A stretch of 64,000 nt of DNA from Streptomyces sp. JH14. Its GTDB lineage: Bacteria; Actinomycetota; Actinomycetes; Streptomycetales; Streptomycetaceae. Positions 1-9,619 of this stretch are shown here, one piece after another. Each line of letters opens with the position of its first letter. The first letter of the stretch is position 1. The position numbers were made by a program, and so were the translations under genes. The DNA is taken from the NCBI RefSeq assembly GCF_029428675.1, contig NZ_JAJNEL010000001.1, positions 5,146,001 to 5,210,000 on the forward strand. The letters are read 5' to 3'. The notes under the pieces were generated by a model, which saw nothing but the letters and a program-made list of their open reading frames with translations, did not search any database and had not been told where the DNA came from.

Positions 1-1122
1 GCCACCGCGGAGCTGAAGGTCCTCGCCGAGCTCACCGGAGCGCCCGTCACCACCACCCTGATGGCGCTCGGTTCGTTCCCCGACAGCCACCCGCTGCACG
101 TGGGAATGCCGGGCATGCACGGTTCGGTCACCGCCGTCACCGCGCTGCAGAAGGCCGACCTGATCGTCGCCCTCGGAGCCCGTTTCGACGACCGCGTCAC
201 CGGCAAGCTGGACAGCTTCGCCCCGTACGCCAAGATCGTCCACGCCGACATCGACCCGGCGGAGATCGGCAAGAACCGCGCCGCCGACGTGCCGATCGTC
301 GGTGACGCCCGCGAGGTCATCGCCGACCTCGTCCAGGCGGTCCAGGCCGAGCACACCGAGGGACACACCGGCGACTACTCCGCCTGGTGGAAGGACCTCA
401 ACCGCTGGCGCGACACCTACCCGGTCGGCTACGACCTCCCCGAGGACGGCAGCCTCTCCCCGCAGCAGGTCATCCAGCGCATCGGCGAGCTCGCCCCCGA
501 AGGCACGATCTTCGCGGCGGGCGTCGGCCAGCACCAGATGTGGGCCTCGCACTTCATCCAGTACGAGCAGCCCGCCACCTGGCTGAACTCCGGCGGCGCC
601 GGAACGATGGGCTACGCGGTCCCGGCCGCGATGGGCGCCAAGGCCGGCATGCCGGACCGTACGGTCTGGGCGATCGACGGCGACGGCTGCTTCCAGATGA
701 CCAATCAGGAACTGACCACCTGCGCCCTCAACAACATCCCGATCAAGGTCGCGATCATCAACAACGGCGCGCTCGGGATGGTCCGCCAGTGGCAGACCCT
801 CTTCTACAACCAGCGGTACTCCAACACCGTGCTGCACTCCGGAGCCGACAGCGAGGGCGCACCGGCGAAGGGCACCCGGGTGCCGGACTTCGTCAAGCTG
901 TCCGAGGCCATGGGCTGCCACGCGATCCGCTGCGAGGACCCGGCCGATCTGGACAAGGTCATCGCCGAGGCCAACGCGATCAACGACCGCCCGGTCGTCA
1001 TCGACTTCATCGTCCACGAGGACGCCATGGTGTGGCCGATGGTCGCCGCCGGCACCTCCAACGACGAGGTCATGGCCGCGCGCGGTGTCCGCCCCGACTT
1101 CGGCGACAACGAAGACGACTGA
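1..1122 (+). CDS. ilvB: Acetolactate synthase large subunit, 5' truncated by window edge
   Basis: This is the catalytic subunit of acetolactate (acetohydroxyacid) synthase, a ThDP enzyme that opens valine, leucine and isoleucine synthesis. The frame is open from base 1, so the N-terminal pyrimidine-binding domain lies outside the window and 373 residues are seen. They include the middle domain (GARFDDRVTG) and the C-terminal ThDP domain with GDGCFQM followed by NN, the metal/ThDP signature. The MVRQWQ segment common to AHAS enzymes follows. The gene ends 14 bp before ilvN, so the two subunits are co-transcribed. Identification is secure; only the start is missing. Confidence 0.97.
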   Translation, partial: ATAELKVLAELTGAPVTTTLMALGSFPDSHPLHVGMPGMHGSVTAVTALQKADLIVALGARFDDRVTGKLDSFAPYAKIVHADIDPAEIGKNRAADVPIVGDAREVIADLVQAVQAEHTEGHTGDYSAWWKDLNRWRDTYPVGYDLPEDGSLSPQQVIQRIGELAPEGTIFAAGVGQHQMWASHFIQYEQPATWLNSGGAGTMGYAVPAAMGAKAGMPDRTVWAIDGDGCFQMTNQELTTCALNNIPIKVAIINNGALGMVRQWQTLFYNQRYSNTVLHSGADSEGAPAKGTRVPDFVKLSEAMGCHAIRCEDPADLDKVIAEANAINDRPVVIDFIVHEDAMVWPMVAAGTSNDEVMAARGVRPDFGDNEDD

Positions 1123-1136
1123 GAGAGACCGACTCC

Positions 1137-1664
1137 ATGTCCACCAAGCACACGCTCTCCGTCCTGGTCGAGAACAAGCCCGGTGTCCTCGCCCGGATCA
1201 CGGCCCTGTTCTCCCGACGCGGCTTCAACATCGACTCCCTCGCCGTCGGTACCACCGAGCACCCCGACATCTCGCGCATCACCATCGTCGTGAATGTCGA
1301 GGACCTGCCGCTGGAGCAGGTGACCAAGCAGCTCAACAAGCTGGTCAACGTACTGAAGATCGTCGAACTCGAGCCGTCCGCTGCGATCCAGCGTGAGCTC
1401 GTCCTGGTGAAGGTCCGCGCCGACAACGAGACCCGCTCCCAGATCGTCGAGATCGTCCAGCTGTTCCGCGCCAAGACCGTGGACGTCTCCCCCGAGGCCG
1501 TCACGATCGAGGCGACCGGCGGCGCCGACAAGCTGGAGGCCATGCTCAAGATGCTGGAGCAGTACGGCATCAAGGAGCTCGTCCAGTCCGGCACCATCGC
1601 CATAGGGCGCGGCGCGCGCTCGATCACCGACCGTTCGCTGCGCGCCCTCGACCGTACGGCTTAA
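1137..1664 (+). CDS. ilvN: Acetolactate synthase small regulatory subunit
   Basis: This is the 175-residue regulatory subunit that binds IlvB and gives valine feedback control. It starts at an ATG 14 bp after ilvB, preceded by GAGAGA. An ACT domain fills the first ~75 residues (LSVLVENKPGVLARI, then RGFNIDSL) and an ALS_ss C-terminal domain follows. Length and layout are normal for the family. It sits between ilvB and ilvC in the conserved actinobacterial ilvBNC order. A longer in-frame ORF exists upstream, but it overlaps ilvB in another frame and is not credible. Confidence 0.97.
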   Translation: MSTKHTLSVLVENKPGVLARITALFSRRGFNIDSLAVGTTEHPDISRITIVVNVEDLPLEQVTKQLNKLVNVLKIVELEPSAAIQRELVLVKVRADNETRSQIVEIVQLFRAKTVDVSPEAVTIEATGGADKLEAMLKMLEQYGIKELVQSGTIAIGRGARSITDRSLRALDRTA

Positions 1665-1765
1665 GGCACCACCCCCTCGCCGCTCGTATGGCGAGACCGG
1701 AAAACGAAACTGGCGCACCCCGCCGTACGGTGGGACGCAACACCTGCACACCAAGGAGAGACCCA

Positions 1766-2767
<1,002 letters not shown>

Positions 2768-2773
2768 GTCCTT

Positions 2774-2814
2774 CGCGGCGGGGCGGGTCTGCTGACCCGC
2801 CCCGCCGCGCTTTT
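2774..2814 (+). terminator. Rho-independent terminator after ilvC
   Basis: A perfect 16-bp G+C-rich stem (arms 2774-2789 and 2794-2809) has a 4-nt loop and is followed by TTTT within two bases. It lies 6 bp past the ilvC stop and ends the ilvBNC transcript. Confidence 0.9.
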
Positions 2815-3039
2815 CCCACATCACCGCTGGAAGAGGCGGCGCCGTACGTGTGTACAAGTCGTCCAGCCCCGTGTGGGTGATCCTTCCATCGGGGTGCAGA
2901 ATGCGCCGTCGCGCATGACTACACTGCTCCACACATACACGCGTCAGGCCCACAGTGTCGTGCGTCTTCCACGCGGCAAGCCCCTCCACCGCCTGCGGCC
3001 GTCGGGACGGCCGTCCGCACTGGACTTGTGAGGACTCAC

Positions 3040-4632
3040 GTGAGCTCGAAACCTGTCGTACTCATCGCTGAAGAGCTGTCGCCCGCCACGGTTGACGCCC
3101 TGGGTCCGGATTTCGACATCCGGCACTGCAACGGCGCGGACCGCGCCGAGCTCCTTCCCGCGATCGCCGATGTCGACGCCATCCTGGTGCGCTCCGCCAC
3201 CAAGGTCGACGCCGAGGCCATCGCCGCCGCGACGAAGCTGAAGGTCGTCGCCCGCGCGGGCGTCGGTCTGGACAACGTCGACGTGTCCGCGGCCACGAAG
3301 GCCGGCGTGATGGTCGTCAACGCCCCGACCTCCAACATCGTCACCGCCGCCGAGCTCGCCTGCGGCCTGCTCGTCGCCACCGCGCGCAACATCCCGCAGG
3401 CCAACACCGCCCTGAAGAACGGCGAGTGGAAGCGCTCCAAGTACACCGGCGTCGAGCTGAGCGAGAAGACCCTCGGTGTCGTCGGCCTCGGCCGCATCGG
3501 TGTCCTGGTCGCGCAGCGCATGTCGGCCTTCGGCATGAAGATCGTCGCGTACGACCCCTATGTGCAGCCGGCCCGCGCCGCGCAGATGGGTGTCAAGCTC
3601 CTCGCGCTGGACGAGCTGCTGGAGGTCTCCGACTTCATCACCGTGCACCTGCCGAAGACCCCCGAGACGCTCGGCCTGATCGGCGACGAGGCGCTGCACA
3701 AGGTGAAGCCCACCGTGCGGATCGTCAACGCCGCGCGCGGCGGCATCGTCGACGAGGAGGCGCTCGCCTCCGCCCTCAAGGAGGGCCGCGTCGCCGGCGC
3801 CGGTCTCGACGTGTACACGAAGGAGCCCTGCACGGACTCCCCGCTCTTCCAGTTCGACCAGGTCGTCTGCACCCCGCACCTCGGCGCCTCCACCGACGAG
3901 GCCCAGGAGAAGGCCGGCATCGCGGTCGCCAAGTCCGTGCGCCTCGCGCTCGCCGGTGAGCTCGTGCCGGACGCGGTCAACGTCCAGGGCGGCGTCATCG
4001 CCGAGGACGTACGTCCCGGCCTGCCGCTCGCCGAGAAGCTCGGCCGGATCTTCACCGCGCTCGCGGGCGAGGTCGCGGCCCGCCTCGATGTCGAGGTGTA
4101 CGGCGAGATCACCCAGCACGACGTCAAGGTGCTGGAACTCTCCGCGCTCAAGGGTGTCTTCGAGGACGTCGTCGACGAGACGGTGTCGTATGTCAACGCC
4201 CCGCTCTTCGCTCAGGAGCGCGGTGTCGAGGTCCGCCTCACCACCAGCTCCGAGTCGCCGGACCACCGCAATATGGTGACCGTCCGCGGCACGCTGGCCA
4301 ACGGCGAGGAGGTCGCGGTCTCCGGCACGCTGGCCGGCCCCAAGCACCTCCAGAAGATCGTCGCGATCGGCGAGCACGATGTGGACCTGGCGCTCGCCGA
4401 CCACATGGTCGTCCTGCGGTACGAGGACCGTCCCGGCGTCGTCGGCACGGTCGGCAAGATTCTCGGCGAGGCCGGTCTCAACATCGCGGGCATGCAGGTC
4501 TCGCGTGCGGTCGCGGGGGGCGAGGCGCTGGTCGTCCTGACCGTCGACGACAGCGTTCCGGCCTCGGTCCTGGCCGAGATCGCCGAGGAGATCGGCGCGA
4601 CCTCGGCCCGCTCGGTGAACCTGAACGACTGA
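3040..4632 (+). CDS. serA: D-3-phosphoglycerate dehydrogenase, long ACT-containing form
   Basis: This enzyme oxidises 3-phosphoglycerate with NAD, the first committed step of serine synthesis. GTG 3040 is preferred over GTG 3028 because GAGGA ends five bases before it. The product is 530 residues, like the long mycobacterial form. Seen in order: substrate domain, NAD-binding VVGLGRIG near residue 150, catalytic Arg in NAARGGIVDE and His in TPHLGAST, an intervening allosteric domain (~320-450), and a C-terminal ACT domain (RYEDRPGVVG). The ACT domain normally binds serine for feedback inhibition. It stands alone between ilvC and a TetR gene. Confidence 0.96.
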   Translation: MSSKPVVLIAEELSPATVDALGPDFDIRHCNGADRAELLPAIADVDAILVRSATKVDAEAIAAATKLKVVARAGVGLDNVDVSAATKAGVMVVNAPTSNIVTAAELACGLLVATARNIPQANTALKNGEWKRSKYTGVELSEKTLGVVGLGRIGVLVAQRMSAFGMKIVAYDPYVQPARAAQMGVKLLALDELLEVSDFITVHLPKTPETLGLIGDEALHKVKPTVRIVNAARGGIVDEEALASALKEGRVAGAGLDVYTKEPCTDSPLFQFDQVVCTPHLGASTDEAQEKAGIAVAKSVRLALAGELVPDAVNVQGGVIAEDVRPGLPLAEKLGRIFTALAGEVAARLDVEVYGEITQHDVKVLELSALKGVFEDVVDETVSYVNAPLFAQERGVEVRLTTSSESPDHRNMVTVRGTLANGEEVAVSGTLAGPKHLQKIVAIGEHDVDLALADHMVVLRYEDRPGVVGTVGKILGEAGLNIAGMQVSRAVAGGEALVVLTVDDSVPASVLAEIAEEIGATSARSVNLND

Positions 4633-4652
4633 TCGCAGCCCTTGGTCAGGCC

Positions 4653-4703
4653 GTACCCGGCATGTAGACGCACGTCTTACACGAACGTCTACATGCCGGG
4701 TAC
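4653..4703. promoter_or_regulatory. Perfect 18-bp inverted repeat overlapping the promoter of the next TetR gene
   Basis: Two perfectly complementary 18-bp arms (4653-4670 and 4686-4703) flank a 15-bp spacer, which contains a further CGTCT half-site. TTACAC (4677-4682) and TACGCT (4701-4706), 18 bp apart, resemble -35 and -10 boxes and lie inside it. It ends 9 bp before the TetR start codon, so autoregulation is likely (inference). Confidence 0.6.
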
Positions 4704-4712
4704 GCTGCTGTC

Positions 4713-5297
4713 ATGGGACACCGTGAAGATCTGCTCGAAGGCGCCAAGCGCTGCCTGCTGGACAAGGGGTACGCCCGGACGACGGCACGCGACATCGTGG
4801 CGGCCTCCGGTACCAACCTCGCCTCCATCGGCTACCACTACGGCTCCAAGGAGGCCCTGCTCAATCTGGCCTTCCTGCGGCTGACCGAGGAGTGGGGCGA
4901 CCGGATCACCGTGCCGGCCGACGAACTCGGGGACGGCGATGCGCCCGCCGCACCGCTCGACCAGTTCCGCGCAGCGTGGGACAAGGTCATCAACAGCTAC
5001 CCGGAGAGCCGGGCGATCTGGAAGCTCCAGACGGAGGTCGTGTCCCGGCTCGACACCGACCCCGAGCTCCAGAAGGCCCTGGCCGGGCCGCAGCAGGAGG
5101 GCCGCGCGGGCCTCGCCGAGAACATGCTGGGCATCGATCCGGAAGCCGATCCCGAGACGGCGCGCGTCGTCGGACTGTTCTGCCAGGCCCTGCTCGTGGG
5201 TGTGATGGTGCAGTGGATGGTCGACGAGGAGAGCGCACCCTCGGCGCAGGATCTGACGGACGGCCTGCGAGCGATCCTCGAAGGCCGCCGGTCCTGA
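4713..5297 (+). CDS. TetR family transcriptional regulator
   Basis: This 194-residue protein has an N-terminal TetR helix-turn-helix (about residues 5-50, with ARTTARDIVAAS then IGYHYGSKEALL). The alpha-helical ligand domain is unassigned. There is no convincing ribosome binding site; a -10-like TACGCT lies 6 bp upstream of the ATG, so the mRNA may be leaderless. A large perfect inverted repeat covers this promoter and is the probable operator. Nearby candidate targets are the gene itself and the convergent MocR-type gene; no enzyme gene adjoins it. The ligand cannot be inferred. Confidence 0.88.
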   Translation: MGHREDLLEGAKRCLLDKGYARTTARDIVAASGTNLASIGYHYGSKEALLNLAFLRLTEEWGDRITVPADELGDGDAPAAPLDQFRAAWDKVINSYPESRAIWKLQTEVVSRLDTDPELQKALAGPQQEGRAGLAENMLGIDPEADPETARVVGLFCQALLVGVMVQWMVDEESAPSAQDLTDGLRAILEGRRS

Positions 5298-5327
5298 GGA
5301 GGAGCGGTCATCCGGCGCGGCATCCGG

Positions 5328-6752
5328 TCAGGTGCCGGGCGGCGGCAGCGCCCGGCACAGTGCCTCCAGTGCCGCACCGTACGCATGGTCCGGCGGCGTC
5401 GCGTAGCCCACGACCAGACCGTCCTCGGCGGGCATCGTGGCCGCCGGATGGCGGAAGTCGGCCAGTGGGTCCAGGCCGAGGCCCTGCCAGGCGGCGGCCT
5501 TGACGGTGGAACGTTCGGTGCCGGGCGGCAGCCGCAGGACGGCGTGCAGGCCGGCGGCGATGCCGGTGGGCGCGATGTGCGGGGCGTGCGCGGCCAGGGC
5601 GGCGACCAGTTGGTCGCGCCGGCGCCGGTAGCGCTGCCGCATCCGGCGGATGTGCCGGTCGTAGTGGCCGGACTCGATGAAGTCGGCGAGCGCGAGCTGG
5701 TCCAGGACGCTCGCCCGGCCCTCGCGTTCCCCCTTGGTGGCCAGCGCGGCGTCGACGAGGTGCTCGGGCAGCACCATCCAGCCCAGACGGATGGCGGGGG
5801 AGAGGCTCTTGCTGACGGAGCCGAGATGGACGACCCGGTCGGGGCCGAGTCCCTGGACGGCGCCCACCGGCTCCCGGTCGTAGCGGAACTCACCGTCGTA
5901 GTCGTCCTCCAGCACCAGCCCGCCGCTGGTGCGGGCCCAGTCGACCACGGCCGTTCGCCGCCGCGGGTGCAGCGGACCGCCCGTCGGGAACTGATGGGCC
6001 GGGGTGAGCAGCACGCTCCTTACGCCCGGCAGCTCCGACAACTCCCCGGTGAGGGCCCCGTGTTCGTCGAGCGTCAGCGGAACCGTGCGGACTCCGGCCG
6101 CGGCCAGGATCTGGCGGTGGAAGCCGAGCCCGTACGACTCCACGGCCAGCGGGCCGCGCACCACCCCTGCACCGAAAAGAAGCCGCAGCGCATGGGCGAA
6201 ACCCGAGCAGATCACGATCCGTTCGGGGGTGCAGCGCACCCCGCGCACGCGCCCCAGATAGCCGGCGAGCGCGCGGCGCAGCTCGATGCGGCCCTGTGGA
6301 TCGCCGGGGCCGAAGGCGTCGTTCGGTGCGGCGTTCACCGCACGGCGTGCGGATGCGAGCCATGCGGTACGGGGGAAGGACGCGGCGTCCGGCCGGCCCT
6401 GGCGCAGGTTGTGCACGGGCGGGTCCGGACGGGCCGGGGTCCTCGTCGGGACACGGGCCGGGGCGGCGGGGGCGGCGCGGTGCGCGACCCGGGTGCCGGA
6501 ACCCTGACGGGCGGTCAGCCAGCCCTCGGCGACCAGTTCGGCGTAGGCGTCGGCGACGGTGTTGCGGGCCAGACCGAGGTCGGCCGCGAGCGAGCGGTAG
6601 GGCGGCAGCCGGGTGCCCGGAGGCAGCCTGCCCGCCCGGACGGCGTCGCGCAGCGCGCGGATGAGAACGGCTCGGCGACTGCCGGGGCCGGTCAGCTCCA
6701 GCAGCAGGTCACTGCCGATCCGTTCCGCCGAATTGACCCATGATTCCGACAC
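5328..6752 (-). CDS. MocR-type (GntR/aminotransferase fusion) regulator
   Basis: This is a 474-residue MocR/PdxR-type regulator: an N-terminal winged HTH of the GntR kind (residues ~15-85, RSLAADLGLARNTVADAY) is fused to an aminotransferase fold. The PLP-binding lysine is visible in GSVSKSLSP near residue 314. Such proteins sense PLP or an aldimine rather than acting as transaminases. It is divergent from the AhpD-like gene with 47 bp between starts, so that gene is its likely target (inference). The start used is GTG 6752. The family is clear; the effector is not. Confidence 0.88.
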   Translation of the reverse strand: MSESWVNSAERIGSDLLLELTGPGSRRAVLIRALRDAVRAGRLPPGTRLPPYRSLAADLGLARNTVADAYAELVAEGWLTARQGSGTRVAHRAAPAAPARVPTRTPARPDPPVHNLRQGRPDAASFPRTAWLASARRAVNAAPNDAFGPGDPQGRIELRRALAGYLGRVRGVRCTPERIVICSGFAHALRLLFGAGVVRGPLAVESYGLGFHRQILAAAGVRTVPLTLDEHGALTGELSELPGVRSVLLTPAHQFPTGGPLHPRRRTAVVDWARTSGGLVLEDDYDGEFRYDREPVGAVQGLGPDRVVHLGSVSKSLSPAIRLGWMVLPEHLVDAALATKGEREGRASVLDQLALADFIESGHYDRHIRRMRQRYRRRRDQLVAALAAHAPHIAPTGIAAGLHAVLRLPPGTERSTVKAAAWQGLGLDPLADFRHPAATMPAEDGLVVGYATPPDHAYGAALEALCRALPPPGT

Positions 6753-6799
6753 GGAAATGCACCCTACGCGAGGTCGGTCGGCTCCGTACCGTAGTGATC

Positions 6800-7282
6800 A
6801 TGACGAACGACGAAACAGTCACCCGAATCCCCCGCATCGACTTCGCCAAGGCGGCCCCGAAGGCGTTCAAGGCCCTCATCGGCTTCGACGCAGCCGCCCG
6901 CCAGGGCCTGGACCCCGCCCTCGTCGAACTGGTCCAGATCCGGTCCTCCCAGCTCAACGGGTGCGCGTACTGCCTGCACATGCACACCACGGACGCCCGC
7001 AAGGCGGGCGAGAGCGAGGAGCGGCTGCACATGGTCGCCGTCTGGCGGGAGGCCGCCCCCTTCTTCACGGAGAAGGAGCGGGCGGCGCTCGCGCTCACCG
7101 AGGCCGTCACCCTGGTCTCCAGTGGCGGCGTCCCGGACGACGTCTACGCCCGCGCGGCGGCCCACTTCGACGAGCCCGAGCTGGCCGGGCTGCTGGCCCT
7201 GATCTTCACGATCAACACCTGGAACCGCATCGCGCTGAGCACCGCGAAGGTGCCGGGCACGGACGAGCGGGTGGCCCACTGA
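6800..7282 (+). CDS. Carboxymuconolactone decarboxylase/AhpD-like protein
   Basis: This is a 160-residue all-helical protein of the CMD/AhpD superfamily. The redox motif is C55-A-Y-C58 with His62 (CxxCxxxH), as in AhpD-type alkylhydroperoxidase cores, so a thiol-dependent peroxidase activity is likely. The ATG at 6800 is preferred over the upstream in-frame codon at 6740. TACCGT lies 7 bp before it and could be a -10 box of a leaderless transcript. It is divergent from a MocR-type regulator. MocR-AhpD-like pairs are common in actinomycetes, which supports regulation by that neighbour. Confidence 0.85.
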   Translation: MTNDETVTRIPRIDFAKAAPKAFKALIGFDAAARQGLDPALVELVQIRSSQLNGCAYCLHMHTTDARKAGESEERLHMVAVWREAAPFFTEKERAALALTEAVTLVSSGGVPDDVYARAAAHFDEPELAGLLALIFTINTWNRIALSTAKVPGTDERVAH

Positions 7283-7324
7283 GGGGAACGGCGGCGCTCC
7301 GCGACGCCGCCCCACCGTCATCGC

Positions 7325-8473
7325 CTAGAGCCGCGCCCCCTTCAGCGCCATGTGCAGCAGCAGCCGGTCCTCGCCGTCGTTCAGATCCAGACCGGTGAGC
7401 TGCTCGACCCGGGACAGCCGGTAGTACAGCGTCTGGCGGTGGATGCCGAGTTCGCCCGCCGTGCGGCTCGCCTGGCCCGCACAGTCGAGGAACACCTCGG
7501 CGGTGCGGGCCAGATCCGCGTGCGACGGGGTGAGCAGGGGGCGCACCACGGGGTCCGGGGCGGTGTCCGTGGTCGACGGGAGGGCGGTCAGCAGGCGGTA
7601 CGGGCCGATGTCCGTCCAGTCGGCGACCGGGCCGAAGCGGATCTCCGCCGCCGCCGCGCGGGCCGCCGCCGACGCCTCGTGCCACGCCGCGGCCAGCTCC
7701 GGCAGGCCCCGGCGCGGTACCGAGACCCCGGCGGTCGCCGTTGGGCCGGCGGTGGTGCGCAGCCGGTCGGCCGCGGTCGTCGCCGGGTCGAGTACCTCGG
7801 GCGAGCGCAGCCGGACCAGGGCGGCCAGCGACAGGGTGCCCGCCCCCGCCGGCGACGGAACCGTGGACAGCGCCGCCGCGGACGGCACCGTACGCACGGA
7901 CGGGGTCTCGTCCGGCCACGGCGTGACGCAGACCACCGTGTGCAGCCCGTCCGCATCCGGGCCCAGGGCCTCGCGCAGCGCGGCGACCGCCATGTCGCGC
8001 TGCCAGCCCCGCCCCGCCGTGAGCACCGCACCGAACTCCCGGGACAGATCCGCGCCCGCCCGTGCCTCGTCGGAGAGCAGCGCCCCGATCCGGGCCGCCA
8101 CGTCCATGGCGGCGGTCAGCTGTTCGTCGGTCGGGCCGGGGTCCGCGTCGAGCAGCCATACGTAACCGAGCACGACGCCCCGATGGCGTACCGGCAGACA
8201 GATCCTGCCGCGGAACACTCCGGCCTCCGGGGCTGCCGGGATACGGACCGGACCGGTGGCCCGGGCGATGCCGAAGCCCTCGAACCAGGCACGGACGGCC
8301 GGGGTGGAGCGCCGGGTCAGGATCGACCGGGTGCGGACCGGGTCCATGGCCGTGTCGTCGTCGCTGTCGTGCGCCCCGAAGGCGACCAGGCCGAAATCCC
8401 GGTTCTCCAGTGTCGCGGGGACGCCGAGCAGCGCGGAGATCTCGTCGACCAGCTCCTGATAATCGCCCTTCAC
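7325..8473 (-). CDS. PucR family regulator of proline catabolism (probable)
   Basis: This 382-residue protein has an N-terminal GAF-like sensing region and a C-terminal PucR-type HTH (AGELGIHRQTLYYRLSRVEQLTGLDL). GTG 8473 is chosen because it avoids crossing the palindrome just upstream; a longer in-frame start at 8521 is possible. The gene is divergent from proline dehydrogenase, and a perfect 16-bp palindrome lies between them. The family includes regulators that activate proline use in response to proline. Activation of the proline genes here is inferred from position only. Confidence 0.8.
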   Translation of the reverse strand: MKGDYQELVDEISALLGVPATLENRDFGLVAFGAHDSDDDTAMDPVRTRSILTRRSTPAVRAWFEGFGIARATGPVRIPAAPEAGVFRGRICLPVRHRGVVLGYVWLLDADPGPTDEQLTAAMDVAARIGALLSDEARAGADLSREFGAVLTAGRGWQRDMAVAALREALGPDADGLHTVVCVTPWPDETPSVRTVPSAAALSTVPSPAGAGTLSLAALVRLRSPEVLDPATTAADRLRTTAGPTATAGVSVPRRGLPELAAAWHEASAAARAAAAEIRFGPVADWTDIGPYRLLTALPSTTDTAPDPVVRPLLTPSHADLARTAEVFLDCAGQASRTAGELGIHRQTLYYRLSRVEQLTGLDLNDGEDRLLLHMALKGARL

Positions 8474-8493
8474 GCGGCCATTCTCGCACCACT

Positions 8494-8509
8494 TCAGACA
8501 TATGTCTGA
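8494..8509. promoter_or_regulatory. Perfect 16-bp palindrome, probable PucR-type operator
   Basis: TCAGACATATGTCTGA is a perfect palindrome in the 182-bp gap between the PucR-type gene and the proline dehydrogenase gene. It lies 21 bp upstream of the regulator start. It is AT-rich against its surroundings, as expected of a protein-binding site. Confidence 0.6.
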
Positions 8510-8655
8510 GATCCAGGGCATGGATGCGTGACAGCTGTCGATGGTCCAGGATCGGAGGGATCCTTAGATTTCACGGTGGTTCTCCGTGCCGTACCGGTCT
8601 GAGTCATTTTCTGCCGGTCCGGCCCTCGTTCATACTTTTCCGTTGGAGGTGCCCC

Positions 8656-9582
8656 GTGCTGGCTCCCGTGATCCTCGCTGCGTCACGCAGTGACAAGATG
8701 CGCCGTTTCATCTCGGCCGCCCCGGGGACCAAGCAGGTCGTCGACCGGTTCATCGCCGGCGAGACGGTCGAGCAGGTCGTCCCGATCATCAAGGACGCCG
8801 CCGGGAAGGGCCTCGAGGTCACCCTCGACGTCGTCGGCGAGGACATCACGACGCCCGAGCAGGCCACCGCCGCGCGCGACGCGTACCTGGAGCTCATCGA
8901 CCGCCTGAAGGACCTCGGCCTCGGCACCAGGGCCGAGATGTCCGTCAAGCTGTCGATGTTCGGCCAGGCACTGGAGGGCGGCCACGAGATGGCGCTCGCC
9001 AACGTCCGCCCGGTCGTCGAGGCCGCCGCCGCGATCGGCACCACGGTCACCCTGGACGCCGAGGACCACACCACCCTCGACTCGATGTTCGCCATCCACG
9101 AGGAGCTGCGGAAGGACTTCCCGCAGACCGGCTGTGTCATCCAGGCCTACCTGTTCCGCACCGAGGAGGACGCCCGCCGCCTCGCCGCCGCCGGCAGCCG
9201 CGTCCGCATCGTGAAGGGCGCCTACAAGGAGCCCGCCTCCGTCGCGTACCAGGACAAGGCCGAGATCGACAAGGCGTACGTCCGGATCCTGAAGACCCTC
9301 ATGGAGGGCGACGGGTACCCGATGATCGGATCCCACGACCCGCGGCTCATCGCCATCGGGCAGGAGCTCGCCCGCAAGGCCGGACGCAAACTGGACGAGT
9401 ACGAGTTCCAGATGCTGTACGGGATCCGCAGCGACGAGCACGTCCGGCTCGCGGCCGAGGGGCACCGGATGCGTGTCTACACCGCGTACGGGACCGACTG
9501 GTACGGGTACTTCATGCGCCGTCTCGCGGAGAAGCCGGCCAACCTGCTCTTCTTCGCCCGCTCCATCCTCACCAAGGGCTGA
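8656..9582 (+). CDS. Proline dehydrogenase (monofunctional)
   Basis: This FAD enzyme oxidises L-proline to pyrroline-5-carboxylate. GTG 8656 follows GGAGGT at 8645-8650, giving 308 residues, the usual length of monofunctional bacterial ProDH. The beta-alpha barrel core is recognisable (RIVKGAYKEPASV, then QMLYGIR, which carries the substrate-binding region). The next gene, 37 bp downstream, performs the second step, so the two form an operon converting proline to glutamate. A PucR-type regulator is divergent. Confidence 0.94.
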   Translation: MLAPVILAASRSDKMRRFISAAPGTKQVVDRFIAGETVEQVVPIIKDAAGKGLEVTLDVVGEDITTPEQATAARDAYLELIDRLKDLGLGTRAEMSVKLSMFGQALEGGHEMALANVRPVVEAAAAIGTTVTLDAEDHTTLDSMFAIHEELRKDFPQTGCVIQAYLFRTEEDARRLAAAGSRVRIVKGAYKEPASVAYQDKAEIDKAYVRILKTLMEGDGYPMIGSHDPRLIAIGQELARKAGRKLDEYEFQMLYGIRSDEHVRLAAEGHRMRVYTAYGTDWYGYFMRRLAEKPANLLFFARSILTKG

Positions 9583-9619
9583 GCCCCCTCCTCTCTCTAG
9601 CTAAGGAGCAACGGAACTC

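Noticed and set aside
8062..8655. N-terminal extension of proline dehydrogenase by about 200 codons
   Set aside because: The extension is antisense to the PucR-type regulator and crosses the palindromic operator; GTG 8656 has a proper ribosome binding site.
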